From positions 496,001-560,000 of the forward strand of contig NW_026943327.1 of assembly GCF_024139115.2 (NCBI RefSeq): a stretch of 64,000 bases of DNA, written 5' to 3'. Position numbers and translations under genes: made by a program. The stretch comes from Armigeres subalbatus (lineage: Eukaryota > Arthropoda > Insecta > Diptera > Culicidae). Every line of letters starts with the position of its first letter. Positions within the stretch are counted from its first letter, which is position 1. Below, one piece after another: positions 1 to 12,700 of this stretch. Below the pieces are notes generated by a model. It saw nothing but the letters and a program-made list of their open reading frames with translations, was not told the DNA's origin and ran no database searches.

Positions 1-332
1 ACGATTTTATATAAGTGAAGTCTGGAATCGGATAAAATTTCAAAGAGAAAAGAATTTCATGTATGCCGTTGTTGATTTCATTTTTTGTTTTGTGCAAATT
101 TCAAACCAAATTGTAAAATTGTCGAGTACGGTTCTAGGTGTTTTTTCCTTATATTTGATGGAATTACTTTACATCTTTGCCTTACCAGAAATTCATCAAT
201 TCTGGCCATCGTCTAGAAAAATATAAAAATCTGCGCATATACCTCAATACAAAATATAATTAAAAACAACAACACAGCACTGTCCGCCTGCCGCTGGAAC
301 TCCGTCAGCATCCGCACCAGCTTTCGATATTG
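1..332. other. Downstream (3' UTR side) of the tetraspan gene
   Basis: This is AT-rich sequence following the last possible stop. I see no clear AATAAA on the minus strand and no other gene; the transcript end may lie outside the window. Confidence 0.3.
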
Positions 333-689
333 TCAAACGGATGCCACGGAATTGCTATCGTACGCCACGAGGAGCGAGTCGTCCTCATCGCTCCCACTTC
401 CGGGGCTCTTGTCTCCGTCGTCGGAACCGACACCACCGTCTCGAAATAGTTGCGGCCGTGATCGTCCCCGGCTGGGTCTCCCCCGTCCACCATGGCCCGA
501 GGCATCAATCATATTGTCATCGGTATCCTCCCCGTCGTCGTCGCCGTCGCCACCGTTGCGGTTATCGTCGTCCTCGTCGCTGGAGCTGTACCGGCCGCCG
601 CATTCGTTCTCGGTATCACGGATGCGCACAATCAGGTGGGTTTCGTCACGGAGAGACGCCAGCGTTTTCTCCGTGTCGTTCGAGTTGTG
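333..689 (-). CDS. Possible readthrough C-terminal extension (acidic tail) of the tetraspan gene
   Basis: Directly after the TGA the same frame is open for 118 codons, ending in TGA at 335-333. It begins HNSNDTEKTLASLRDETH, helix-like and charged, then becomes a low-complexity acidic/Gly/Ser tail (SSSDEDDDNRNGGDGDDDGE) and ends ...VASV. The stretch is GC-rich at third positions, unlike the AT-rich flanks. Either the TGA is read through (or replaces a sense codon such as TGG in functional alleles), or this is the decaying end of a once longer protein. No splice signal that would skip the TGA was found. Confidence 0.5.
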   Translation of the reverse strand, partial: HNSNDTEKTLASLRDETHLIVRIRDTENECGGRYSSSDEDDDNRNGGDGDDDGEDTDDNMIDASGHGGRGRPSRGRSRPQLFRDGGVGSDDGDKSPGSGSDEDDSLLVAYDSNSVASV

Positions 690-776
690 TCATAGTTCGA
701 TCACTTCCGGCCCCTTCCAGGTGACACCCGCCCGCAGCAGATTATAGAAGCGTGTGACGGCCCACATTGCCAGGGC
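690..776 (-). CDS. Tetraspan gene, coding exon 6 to the first stop
   Basis: This exon begins after the acceptor TTCCGCAG and encodes ALAMWAVTRFYNLLRAGVTW to ...PEVIEL, the end of TM4 and a short cytosolic tail. It closes with TGA at 692-690. The base after the stop is C, the context known to be most prone to readthrough in insects. Confidence 0.8.
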   Translation of the reverse strand, partial: ALAMWAVTRFYNLLRAGVTWKGPEVIEL

Positions 777-3700
777 CTGCGGAATAGATGAGAGCAGGAT
801 AAATGGTAAATTCATTGTTTCCAAGAAATGCTTGTTCTGGTGGTCGGTCAGAAGATACACTTACGTTGATGAATGCTCGTGATATGAAAAAGGCCACTTC
901 AGCTTTGCACAGGGAATCGAATTGCTGTGGATGAGAAAATAGATACATATGAGAATGGGTGTGTTTTTGTTTTTGATGGAGCTTGGCAAAACAGTAATTT
1001 GATTGTCTGATAACTTATTTTTTACTTTGCCGTTTAGATTGTTTAAAGATGGTTGTTTTCCGTTTTCAAATTCTATAACCTGCTGCTAATTAATATCTTC
1101 TTAAGCAGTTAAAATTTCTATAAAGCTCGTTAGCCTTTCGGCAGTTGCATTGCTGTGAAAAGTATAACACATTGAATAAATATGCGATTTTTTTTCAATA
1201 AGCCAATAGATAGCCAAGACCAATATCACCATACCACCATGAACTAAAAAAAAAAAATATCGATTGAGAAGCTAAGCAATGTTTCGCAATTTTTAGTCAA
1301 TTCGTTTCAGTTTCCCAAACCGTGGATAGCTATTAGATGACTTCGGAATAGGTTTTAGATCAGTGATCCCCAAAGTGCGGCCCTACGAGCCTTTTCCTGC
1401 GGCCCGCGTAGGGTTTCAGAGAATACACTACATGTGTCCAATTGTTGAGCATTACATGGCAAGATAAGCTTTTCATTATGTACATTTTTTGTTGCATTTG
1501 AGGATTCTGTAAGTTTGAACTACTGTTGTTGAAGCACCATATAAAAAGGCATGAATCATGTTATTATTATGATTAATGAAAATCATCACTTCATAAATAT
1601 TATGTAGGCCAAATATACTTCGATGGTATTGTCCCGGGCTATAAAAATAGCTTATGTCTGTTTTTTTTTTCACAGACTTAAACGAGCTTAATGTTGAACT
1701 TCATGTAAGAATAATGTTGCCTTACACTGCAGTGTTTTTTTGTTCTTTTGTGCACTGTTTCGTTTTATTCCTAAAACCAAGTTAGGGCTCGGCGAATTTT
1801 AACTAAAATGTTACTAGAAAGGAAGTTACTCCAAGAAAAACCGGTTGGCTATCAACTATCATGTCAACTAACTTAAACCTACGGAACATATTAAACGAAA
1901 TCAAGATTTTTTGTTCAAGCTCCGATATTGATCTGGGTGCTGTGGATAGAGTCGCTTTTCTGCTCTCAAGCGAGTAGCACGATATATTGAAATCAATCCT
2001 ATAAGCAAAATTATTTTGCAGTTACTCGGCTGTAAAACATTTCCCGAAGGCGCACAAATGCGCGAGACTCACAATGACTTTATGATGGTTTCCATACATT
2101 CCTACTCCAATCAGCTGCTGAATCTCGGGAAATCTCGTAACGAGTGCTTTTTAGTTGCATTCTTACTAATTTTCCACTCGAAATATAATGTGAATATATT
2201 TGTTACAAAGAATGCAAAACTCAAACTAAGTTTATTTTTATGTTACCCCAACTAATAACAATACTTCTCAATGTAAGATCTAAAACGACCATAACCACAA
2301 TCTTTAATGTTTGGCTCCGGCACAATAGAAAATGTTGGCTTCAGCTTGACAACCAAATCGATTGCGGATAGAACCACCCAGATATTGACGAAGAAAAAGT
2401 TTCAGAAAATGCAATTGATAGGAAAACTTGAAAGCAAGGTTAAGAATGCAGATTTACTCGATTCCCATTCAGCACTGCTGGCATGTTCACCTAGCTTTAA
2501 AAACACTTTTGAAACATGCTGTCGTTATTTGCGCGACAACTTGTAGTGGACATAATTCAGAAGAATTAATGCATAAGGTCATATGATCTTTAGGAAACAT
2601 AATTTAGAATACTTTCTGTACTTAAAGCGAAAAGACGGTGTTGCAAAATTATTTTCTGTTTTGGTTGCTAAAATTATTTTCTATTGTCAGGTCTTAAAAA
2701 GCAAAAACAGTAATATCGACTCATAGTCAGCTATGGCGATAAAACCTGCAGAATTAAATATCCTTACAAGTTTGTCATTTGATAAAAATCACTAGAATAA
2801 CATATATTGTTGGAATTTTATTCATATTCAAAATTAAAATTCAGTTTGAAATAAAAAACCCTGATTGTTCCACCTAGCGGTGTTTGTGTTTTTCTCGTAC
2901 ATCATATACTAAAAAAAATTAGTGAGAATTTCTTAGCGTGTTTTTTTGTATCTAAATCGTATTTTGGCCATATCGTTTGATCCCATAGTCTGATCTGGCC
3001 AAGTTTCAATAGGAAACAATGGGACAGAATTCCCCGTCGAATGCAACTTATTGCAAACAAATCGGATCAAGATAAGTGCCTAAAAGATATGTGAGTTTTA
3101 TTTTGCGCACATACATACACACACGCACACACATACACACAGACAGACATTATCTGAATTCGTCGAGCTGAGTTGATTGATATATAACACTATAGGTCTC
3201 CGGACCTTCTATCACAAAATCGTCAAAATATAGCCTTTTCGTTACACCTTGGTGTACGAGAAAGGCAAAACAAATATTGAAAATATACTGCGGCCCGCTT
3301 CAACAGTTCAAAATTGCAATGCTGCCCTCGATAGTGAGCATGCTGGGGACCACTGTTCTAGGGGATGTATTGAATGTGGATGAACGCATATTTCAACTTC
3401 AAGTAACGTAGAAAGCGGTCAAGCTGTGAAAAAATCAAAGAAAATTCAGAACATTTGAAAGTAAATTTCATTCTATTTATTAATGTTTCGCGTTCTACCG
3501 TTATCCAAATTTTCGAGGGCAATTCTTCCGACTTTCAGAAATTCTTTTAAATTTTCATAAGCAAACCCTACGTTATTCTTTATAGATTTCAATGTTTTTT
3601 TTTGTCCTAATTTATATGAGAAATTCTGCCTCATTTACACAGGAGTTGTACTGAGTTCCTAAGAAAATTGTACCAAAATACCCCGCCAATCTCTTCCGAA

Positions 3701-6700
3701 TTTTCAGAAGAGATATTTCTGCTTTTTCCAATCCTAAAGAATTTATCACGAGAAATTAATCCGCACTTTTTCGTTTTTACGTGTTTTCTCGAGAAATCTT
3801 TCCTAATTGCAAGACATTCGTAGAATTTCTTCCAAATTTGAATTAGGCTTCTCTCTAAATTTTAACGGGAAATCTTTCAGATTTTTTTTCTCTAAGATTC
3901 CATATGAATTACTTCCTAAAATATCCAAAACAAATGCTTGAGTGTAAAATTAAATTTTCGTCAGCAAACCTTTCGAAATTCTTTTCAATTAATCAAAATT
4001 ATATGATAATTTGAATTAATAAGGGGAGGGGTTTTAAATTTGTTTTTTCTCTTTTTCGTTTCAGAGAGCGAGTAGAGGCGCTTAAACCTTGGCTAATTAG
4101 CCAAGGCAAGGCTAATACTTTCGCCCCATCCGAGGAAAATTACCAGCCTGGATAACGAAGTGATACAGATTTCTTAGTAAAGTCACTTCCAACGTCTTTT
4201 CACAAATTTTCGATCATTTGATATGATACTCCTAAATTACACACAGTATAAAAATATTACAGCATATATGATGTAACAAAAAGGCTCTGTTCGATTCGAC
4301 TCATTTTCCCATCACTTTTTGAAATCACAGCTCGTCGTTACTATGGAGCTTGTACTTAATATTGCATACAAGAAAAATTTGGATGTAAAATTAGAGGAAA
4401 TTGAGCACAAAAATAAGCGTTTAAATATTTCCATGGCGTGTAATTTACATAATTTTTAACTGTGCATACCCTACCAACCATCCAACTCCTTGACATCTAT
4501 GAGGGCGTCGGTGAATCGCTGGCCTCTGGTAAGTAGATGTCATATCATCATTTCCTTCCTTTCCCTAGTAACGAAGAAGATGGGCGTGGCCAGGAATCGT
4601 AGCTTTCATGCTTTATATTTTCAGACCCTCAATTGAATTAAATACGAATAAGATTGCTATTAAATGAAAAAAAATCACGAGCGGTTGGGTAGGAAAGTTA
4701 AAGGATATGCATGACAGCTATCAGTATATGAAATCTACGAAATACTCCGTTACAACGCAACGCAATGCAACGTAGAAAACGGTCAAACTGAGGAACCACC
4801 AACGCTGGACGAGGTAAAGAAGGTTATAAACGAGCTGAAACACAGTAACGCTGCTGGGAAGGACGAGATCCCGGTCGAGCTTTTCAAACACGGAAGTGAG
4901 CAGCTGCATCAATCAATCCACCACATTATCCAGAAAATAAGGAATGATGAAGAACTGCCTGCCGGCTGGTTGGATGGCCTAATATGCCCAATCTATAAGA
5001 AAGAGCACAGACTAGAGTGTGCCAATTACAGACTGAGACCGCTTGAGGAGTCCTTCGTCGGCGAATACCAGGCAGGTTTTCGTGAGGGCCGATCAACGAC
5101 GGATCAGATGTTTAGCCTGCGGATAAATAAATAATAAATAAATAATAATAATTGATAAATTCTTGCAGACTCACCATCTGTTTATTGATTTCAAAGCAGC
5201 GTACGATTCAGTGAAGAGAAATGAGCTGTGGCAGATAATGTCCGAACATAGTTTTACGGCGAAACTGATAAGACTGATACGTGCAACGCTGGATGGCTCG
5301 AAATCAAGTATTCGGATTGCAGACGAAGTGTCAACCTCGTTTGTGACCTCAGACGGATTGAAGCAGGGTGATGCACTTTCGAATTTCTTTTTCAACATTG
5401 CACTCGAAGGCGCCATTAGGAGATCTAACGTGCAGAGGAACGGCACTTTCATCACATGGTCGCATATGCTCCTGGGCTTTGCGGACGACATCGACCTCAT
5501 TGGAATCGATCGCAGAGCAGTAGTGGAGGATTTTGTCCCAATGAAGAAGGAGACGGCTAGGATAGGCTTAACCATTAACTGTACCAAGACAAAGTGGGGC
5601 TTTTTACGGATTACGTAACCAGTTTAGGTCCCGCAACATGCAGACGGAAACGAAATTTGCTCTATACAAAACTCTGATTCTACCAGTGGCCCTTTATGTT
5701 ATGACGTTAAAAGTGGCGGACCGGAGAGCTTCCGGGGTTTTCAAGCGAAAAGTGCTGCGTACAATACTCGGAGGGAAACTAGAAAATAATGTATGGCGCA
5801 GACGCATGAATCATGAGCTGTATCAAGTATACAAGGAAGAAAATTTTGTGAACCCTATAAAATACAACAGATTTCAGTGGGCTGGTCACTTAGTGCGAAT
5901 GCCGGAAGAAAGAATAGCGAAAACATTATTCAACAGAGAACCATATAGGGGCCGGCGACTTCGTGGAAGGCCTCGAACACGTTGGCTGCACGCGGTGGAA
6001 TCGGACCTGGGGACACTGAACATTCTGGGAAACTGGAGGAACATTGCCCAATACCAACGATTATGGAGCTCTACAATACGCCAGGCATAGGTGTATCGAC
6101 GCTGTAGCCAACCAGGTATCCAGGTAGGTAACGTAGAAAGCTGGTGTTGCGGCTGTAGATTGCAAAACGGAATACATAAAATAGTTAAACCTGATGCTCT
6201 ACTGCGGCCTAATCGATGATGCTTTCTAGATTATTGAAATTTGACGTTCGTTGATTCATAGTTTTAAGATCTTCATCGCTCACCAATGGGAGACAACTGA
6301 TCCAGGCAAATCACTTGGTAACCTGGCAATGAGTGTTATTACCACACGCTGGTAGAAAAATAGTTTCAGACATTAGGAAATTTTAGTCCGCTATGAGAAT
6401 GGAACTCTGATACATTGCATGGGAGGCTTTCATACTTTCTCTCCTCCATCCCAGCAACTTGAAAGCAAAATTAATAAAGCTGAACACCTGCTGTGTTTTG
6501 ATGTCAATTTGAGCTACATCGTTCATTGTTTTAACATCGTTCAAATTAAAAATGATTCAAACGTTATTTAGCACGTGGAATCAAGAAAAGAAAAATGAAA
6601 AATCGTGAAATGGAACAGAGAATCAAAACAAACCAGCAAAAGGAGCAGCCAGAAACCAGTTTTTCTGATACTCCAAAACGGCCTGAACGATCATACGATC

Positions 6701-9700
6701 TACCCGATCAGCCAAGTCCTGAACGATGTATCCATGTATCGCTTAACATCCCAGCAGTTCATCCCAGCAGTTCATTGAGCCGAAAGAGTTTCACTCATTA
6801 TGTTTACTAGCTACTACAGACCTTTTAGGTTCTCCAAAACATTCCAAAGATGCGATCTACCCGATCAACCTAGTCCTGAACGGTGTATCCGTGTATTTCT
6901 AAATATCCCAGCAGGTCCATTGAGCAAATAGGAATTCACTCATTACCTTTACAAGCTACTACAGGCCTTTTTGGTTCTCAAAAACGTCCTGGTATTCAAA
7001 ACATGTGGTCTACCCGATCAACCAAGTCCTGAACGATGTATTCGTGCATTGCTAAAGGATCCAAGCAGGTCCATTGAGCCGAAAGAGTTTCACTCATTAT
7101 GTTCACTCCTCCAGGTACTACAGATTCTCCAAGATGCCCTGGAGTTCCAAGGATGGGATCTAGCCGATCAAGCGATCAACCAAGTCCTGAACGATGTATC
7201 TGTTTAGCGCAAAACATAACATCAGGTTTGAGTCGATACGATTTCATTCATTATTTTCACAAGCTACAATAGGCCTTCCATGATTCGATGTTCTTCGACT
7301 TGATATCGACTAACTAAAATTGCCATATTTACTTAAATTATTTTCTCGGTTACTCCGATGGTTCTTTCGAACAACTTTTCATGGAACTTCCATTCTACAT
7401 CTCAATGTATGATTGAATCAATGGTTCTTTCATTAGCGACTCATAGGATCATTTGTATTATAGATCCTTTTTAGAGCTCGGATCATGTGATCTATCCAAT
7501 GAACCAACTTATGAATGATGTATGATATGATATCCCAGCTGGTTCATTGAATTTATATGACTTCAATTATTATTCATACAAGCTGCAACACACCTTTTAG
7601 GTTCAACAAAACGTCCTGGAAACCGTAACAATTGAAGATCAAGTATGTATCTTACAAGTCCGTGTACGCAGAACAAACCGACTCAAGATTAAGCATTAAA
7701 GACATTGGAATGCTCATTCCACTGCATTGGGCAAATACCGATAATGAGGGTATTGCGTTAGTCTTGATTGATCTGGAAGATACTATGAACTAAACTCAAG
7801 AATATTTTAGGGGTATACCGACGATGGGGACATTGACCAAAGCCTTGATTGATCTGATAGATACCCTGGGCTGAACTTAAGAACGTTTTGGAGTACCTTG
7901 AGCATCCCGTATTCAAGAAAGTTGGATTTGCATGATGCATATATGCTTATTGCACCAGATTGGGTGAATACCGATGATGAGGACATTGCAAAAGCCTTGA
8001 TTTATCTGATAGATACCTCGGACTGGTCTGCAGAACATTTTGGAGTACCTTTACCATCTCGTATTCAAGAAAATTGGGTTTTCATTATGCGTTAATACTT
8101 ATTGAACCAGATTGGGTGAATACCGACGATGAGGACATTGACCAAAGCCTTGATTGATCTGATAGATACCGTGGGCTGAGCTCCAGAACGTTTTGGAGTA
8201 CCTTGAGCATCTCGTACTCAAGAAAATTGGGTTGCATTATGCGTTTATACTTATTGAACCAGATTGGGTGAATACCGACGATGAGGACATTATAAAAGCC
8301 TTGATTGATCTGGTAGATACCGTGGGCTGAACTCCAGAACGTTTTAGAGTACCTTGAGCATCTCGTATTCAAGAAAATTAGATTTGAATGATGCATATAT
8401 GCTTATATAACCAGATTTGGTGTATACCTACGATGAGGACATTGGCCAAAGCCTTGATTGATCTGATAGATACCGTGGGCTGACCTCAAGAACGTTTTGT
8501 ACCTTGAACATCTCGTATTCAAGAAAATTGGGTTTGCATTATGCGTATGTACTTATAGAACCAGATTGGTTGAATACCTACGAGGAAGACATTGTAAAAG
8601 CCTTTATTGATCTGATCGAGAATCTATGACAAAAGGTCGAAGGACAAAAGGTCGAACGGACAAAAGGTCGAAGGAACAAAAGATCGACGGGACAAAAGGT
8701 CGAATGGACAAAATTTCTAAATGACAAAATTGGTTAAAATTGAAAAGCCATAGTATTGAAAAGAATACAAAGCAAAACTATGATGTGCATTTCAAAAATA
8801 TAACGCCACCTTAATATTTACAAATAATCCTCGAAGTGTTTATCAATATACTTGATTTTATATGGTATATTGATGCACTAATAAAACTAATCATGATAAC
8901 CACTATAACGATCAAATTTCATATTTGCTAGTATGTGTGACCACCGACATTCAAAACCTTAGTAAAAATTCTGTTGCAAAATTATAACGCCAGTTACACA
9001 CTATTTATTTCGTATCGAACCGCGTTGTGTTTTCCTTTTCGTTTGGTTAGTACTATTCTATGAAAGTAGAGTAATGCCTCGTGGAAAATCGCTCAGCGAC
9101 ATTGAAAAGGGACAAATCCTTGCCTTCCAACAAGAAAATGTCGGAATCCGTGAAATTTCTCGCAGGCTCGGGAGAAGTCACCGTGTTGTTCAAAATTTTC
9201 TCAAAGACCCATCAAATTATAACAAAAAACGTCGATCCGGACGTAAAAGAATAATAAGCAGACATGATCAGCCGTGAATTCTCCGACAGGCGAGAAGTTC
9301 CCCACAAAGTTTGACTTCAATAATAAACGTTACTGGTGTGAAAGCATCGAAATCAACTGTTTGGAGAGTTCTACATCGTAGTGAAAATATCAAATTTGCA
9401 AAAATGAAGCTAGCTCCGAGACTACTCAAGCGTCATAAAGATGCAAGAGTAGAGTTCGCCCGTGATAATATGTGTGTGGCCCCAAATGGCCGGAGCGAAT
9501 TGTTATGACAGCAGCTCTCCATGGGTGCGTGTGTACGCTACGGAGGTCTGACCAGAAGAGGCCGAGTCATGGCTTGCTGCGCACTTATCGACACGCTGAG
9601 GTGTTAATGTATAATCACACGCTGATGGTAATATACTCAAACCCCACATTTCCCTTCTTCTCTCATTAAAAAATGCAAAAAAAATCCTCTAGCTTAGAAC

Positions 9701-12700
9701 GCTTTGATTTTTTAAGTTATTTGCGCGAGACGAAGATGAACATATTGCTTTTGAAAAACCGATGATTTTCTTCGAAAACTGAACTCCAAAATAAACTTGT
9801 CTGATCATTGTAGTTTTTAATCGCAGAACAACGAAATGCAAGTCAATAGGTTGTATCATTTAAATGTTAAACTAAATTGGTTATTAATCTCACAAAAAAC
9901 ATTTTATATTGTAGCAATAATTAAATATCTTAAACCTTCCATTAAATCCAATTATCAGCTTCATATATAGTAATACCAGCAAGCTGACCTTCAACATATC
10001 GATGTTGAACTTGCTAACAACCGCTTAGAACATGTGTTCCCAAACCATGGACCGCGACTCTCAGGGAGGTCGTGGGCTGATCAATAATGGGTTGCAAAAG
10101 ACGAATCTTGATTGATTCTTTTGTCCCTATTTTGTCCCACAAATCAATCACAGCCATTAGATTTGGATCTATGTAGTGAATGGAGAACAATAAATTTTGA
10201 GATTTTGTCAAATACAATGAAATCCAAACAATTCAATCCAATTCCAATAAAAATCCAAGCCACATTCAGTCCAATTCCAATCAACATCCAATCCTAATTC
10301 AATCTAAATCCAACCCAAATCCAATCCAAATCCATTCCACAGTCAATCCGTATCCGTTCCATATCCATTCCAAAACCGCTCCAATCAAAATCAAATCCAA
10401 TCCAAAACCAATCTAAATCCGTTCCAAATCCAAATCCAATCAAATGCAATTCTAATCCAAATCTAAATCAAATCCAATTCAAATCCAGTCCAAATCCAAC
10501 CAATGTCTAATCCAAATCCAATCCATATCCAATTCAAATCCATTCCAACCAAATCCAATTCCAACCAAAATCTAATCCAAATCCTATCTAAATCCAACCC
10601 AAATCCAATCCAAATCCATATTCAATCCAAATCGAACCAAAATCTAATCCATATCCAATCCATATCCAATTCAAATCCATTTCAATCAAATCCAAATTCG
10701 TTCGAATTCAAAGTAATATAATGATGGGATATGAAGCAATTCATAATGGTTTGTTCAATCTAACGCAAACTTATTTTTATCCAAATTCTAAAAGCCAATG
10801 TGGGAGGGTCGTAACCAATATGCGATTGTGCTAAGTGGGTCGCATGTACAAGTAGTTTGGGAACATCTGGCCTAGGATATGATATTTATCTAAAATTTCG
10901 CAGAGATATAATACTTAAATGAGATAGCATAAGTATATACCTAAATTTTAGACTTATGTTAACCAGCCCATTTTACGAATAACTCCAAACTTATGACTTT
11001 GTGAATGCTGGCAACGTTTTTTGAGCTTCGTGAATGTTGGATATCTTATTCAACGGGTAATTCCGCTACGACTACTAAGTCAGTAGATTCCAAAATAAGT
11101 TTCAAGATAATATATTAAGCCTTCCAAACAACTTTGTAGCATACGATAGATCTCCATATCTCTCAGATTTCGATAGAACTAGCTTTACTGGTAGTCTCAT
11201 GTACACTAAAGTCGCCAAGTTGTACATTTCAATCTAAATTTATTTTAACAAAAATAAATGCTTCCATGACCCACCTTGGGATTTTGTAGATTGTCAACTT
11301 TTTTTCTCGGCAGTCTCCCAGACACGACTTGTGATCTTGCAAACAACAAACCAGCGGTCTCCCATGCTTTGTGATTTTCCAAACCACAATCCATTTTCCA
11401 GCGGTCTTCCAGGCGCGCTTTGTGGCTTTCCAAACCACAAACTATTTTCCAGCTCTTCCAGGCGCGCTTTGTGATTTTCCAAACCACAATCCATTTTCCA
11501 GCGGTCCTCCAGACACGCTTTGTGATTTTCCAAACCACAATCCATTTTCCAGCGGTCTATCAGACGCGCTTTGTGATTTTCAAACCACAATCCATTTTCC
11601 AGCGGTCTTCCAGACGCGCTTTGTGATTTTCCAAACCACAATCCATTTTCCAGCGGTCGTTCAGACGCGCTTTGTGATTTTCAAACCACAATCCATTTTC
11701 CAGCGGTCTTCCAGACACGCTTTGTGATTTTCCAAACCACAATCCATTTTCCAGCGGTCTTCCAGACGCGCTTTGTGATTTTCAAACCACAATCCATTTT
11801 CCAGCGGTCTTCCAGACGCGCTTTGTGGTTTTCCAAACCACAAACCATTTTCCAGCTCTTCCAGGCGCGCTTTGTGATTTTCAAACCACAATCCATTTTC
11901 CAGCGGTCTTCCAAACGCGCTTTGTGATTTTCAAACCACAATCCATTTTCCAGCGGTCTTCCAGACACGCTTTGTGATTTTCCAAACCACAATCCATTTT
12001 TCAGCGGTCTTCCAGACGCGCTTTGTGATTTTCAAACCACAATCCATTTTCCAGCGGTCTTCCAGACACGCTTTGTGGTTTTCCAAACCACAAACCATTT
12101 TTCAGCTCTTCCAGGCGCGCTTTGTGATTTTCCAAACCACAATCCATTTTCCAGCGGTCCTCCAGACACGCTTTGTGATTTTCCAAACCACAATCCATTT
12201 TCCAGCGGTCTTCCAGACGCGCTTTGTGATTTTCAAACCACAATCCATTTTCCAGCGGTCTTCCAGACGCGCTTTGTGTTTCCAAACCACAATCCATTTT
12301 CCAGCGGTCTTTCAGACGCGCTTTGTGATTTTCAAACCACAATCCATTTTCCAGCGGTCTTCCAGACGCGCTTTGTGATTTTCAAACCACAATCCATTTT
12401 CCAGCGGTTTTCCAGACGCGCTTTGTGATTTTCCAAACCACAATCCATTTTGCACCGTTCTTCCAGACGCGCTTTGAAGCAATACAACCCATTGTCTTGT
12501 GTTTTTTTAATTATCAGATATTTTAACAGACAACATTATCACATTACCGATTCAACTCACCTTTTGAAATCAGCGTCAGGATCCAACAAATCTCCTGGCA
12601 GGATCGCCAAAATGTGTGGCCCCAAATGGCCGGAGCGAATTTTTATGACAACAGCTCTCCATGGGTGCGTGTGTACGCTACGGAGGTCTGACCAGAAGAG

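Noticed and set aside
341..747. Overlapping plus-strand open frames rich in Arg/Pro/Ser
   Set aside because: They are antisense shadows of the GC-rich acidic tail and exon 6 of the minus-strand gene.
10503..10721. 72-codon Ser/Asn/Pro-rich frame
   Set aside because: It is a frame across the AATCCA hexamer array.
11229..12428. Long open frames on both strands with repeated FQTTIHFPAV-like or MWFENHKAR-like units
   Set aside because: The 50/51-bp minisatellite explains them (51 = 17 codons). They exist on both strands and have no unique N- or C-terminal domains.
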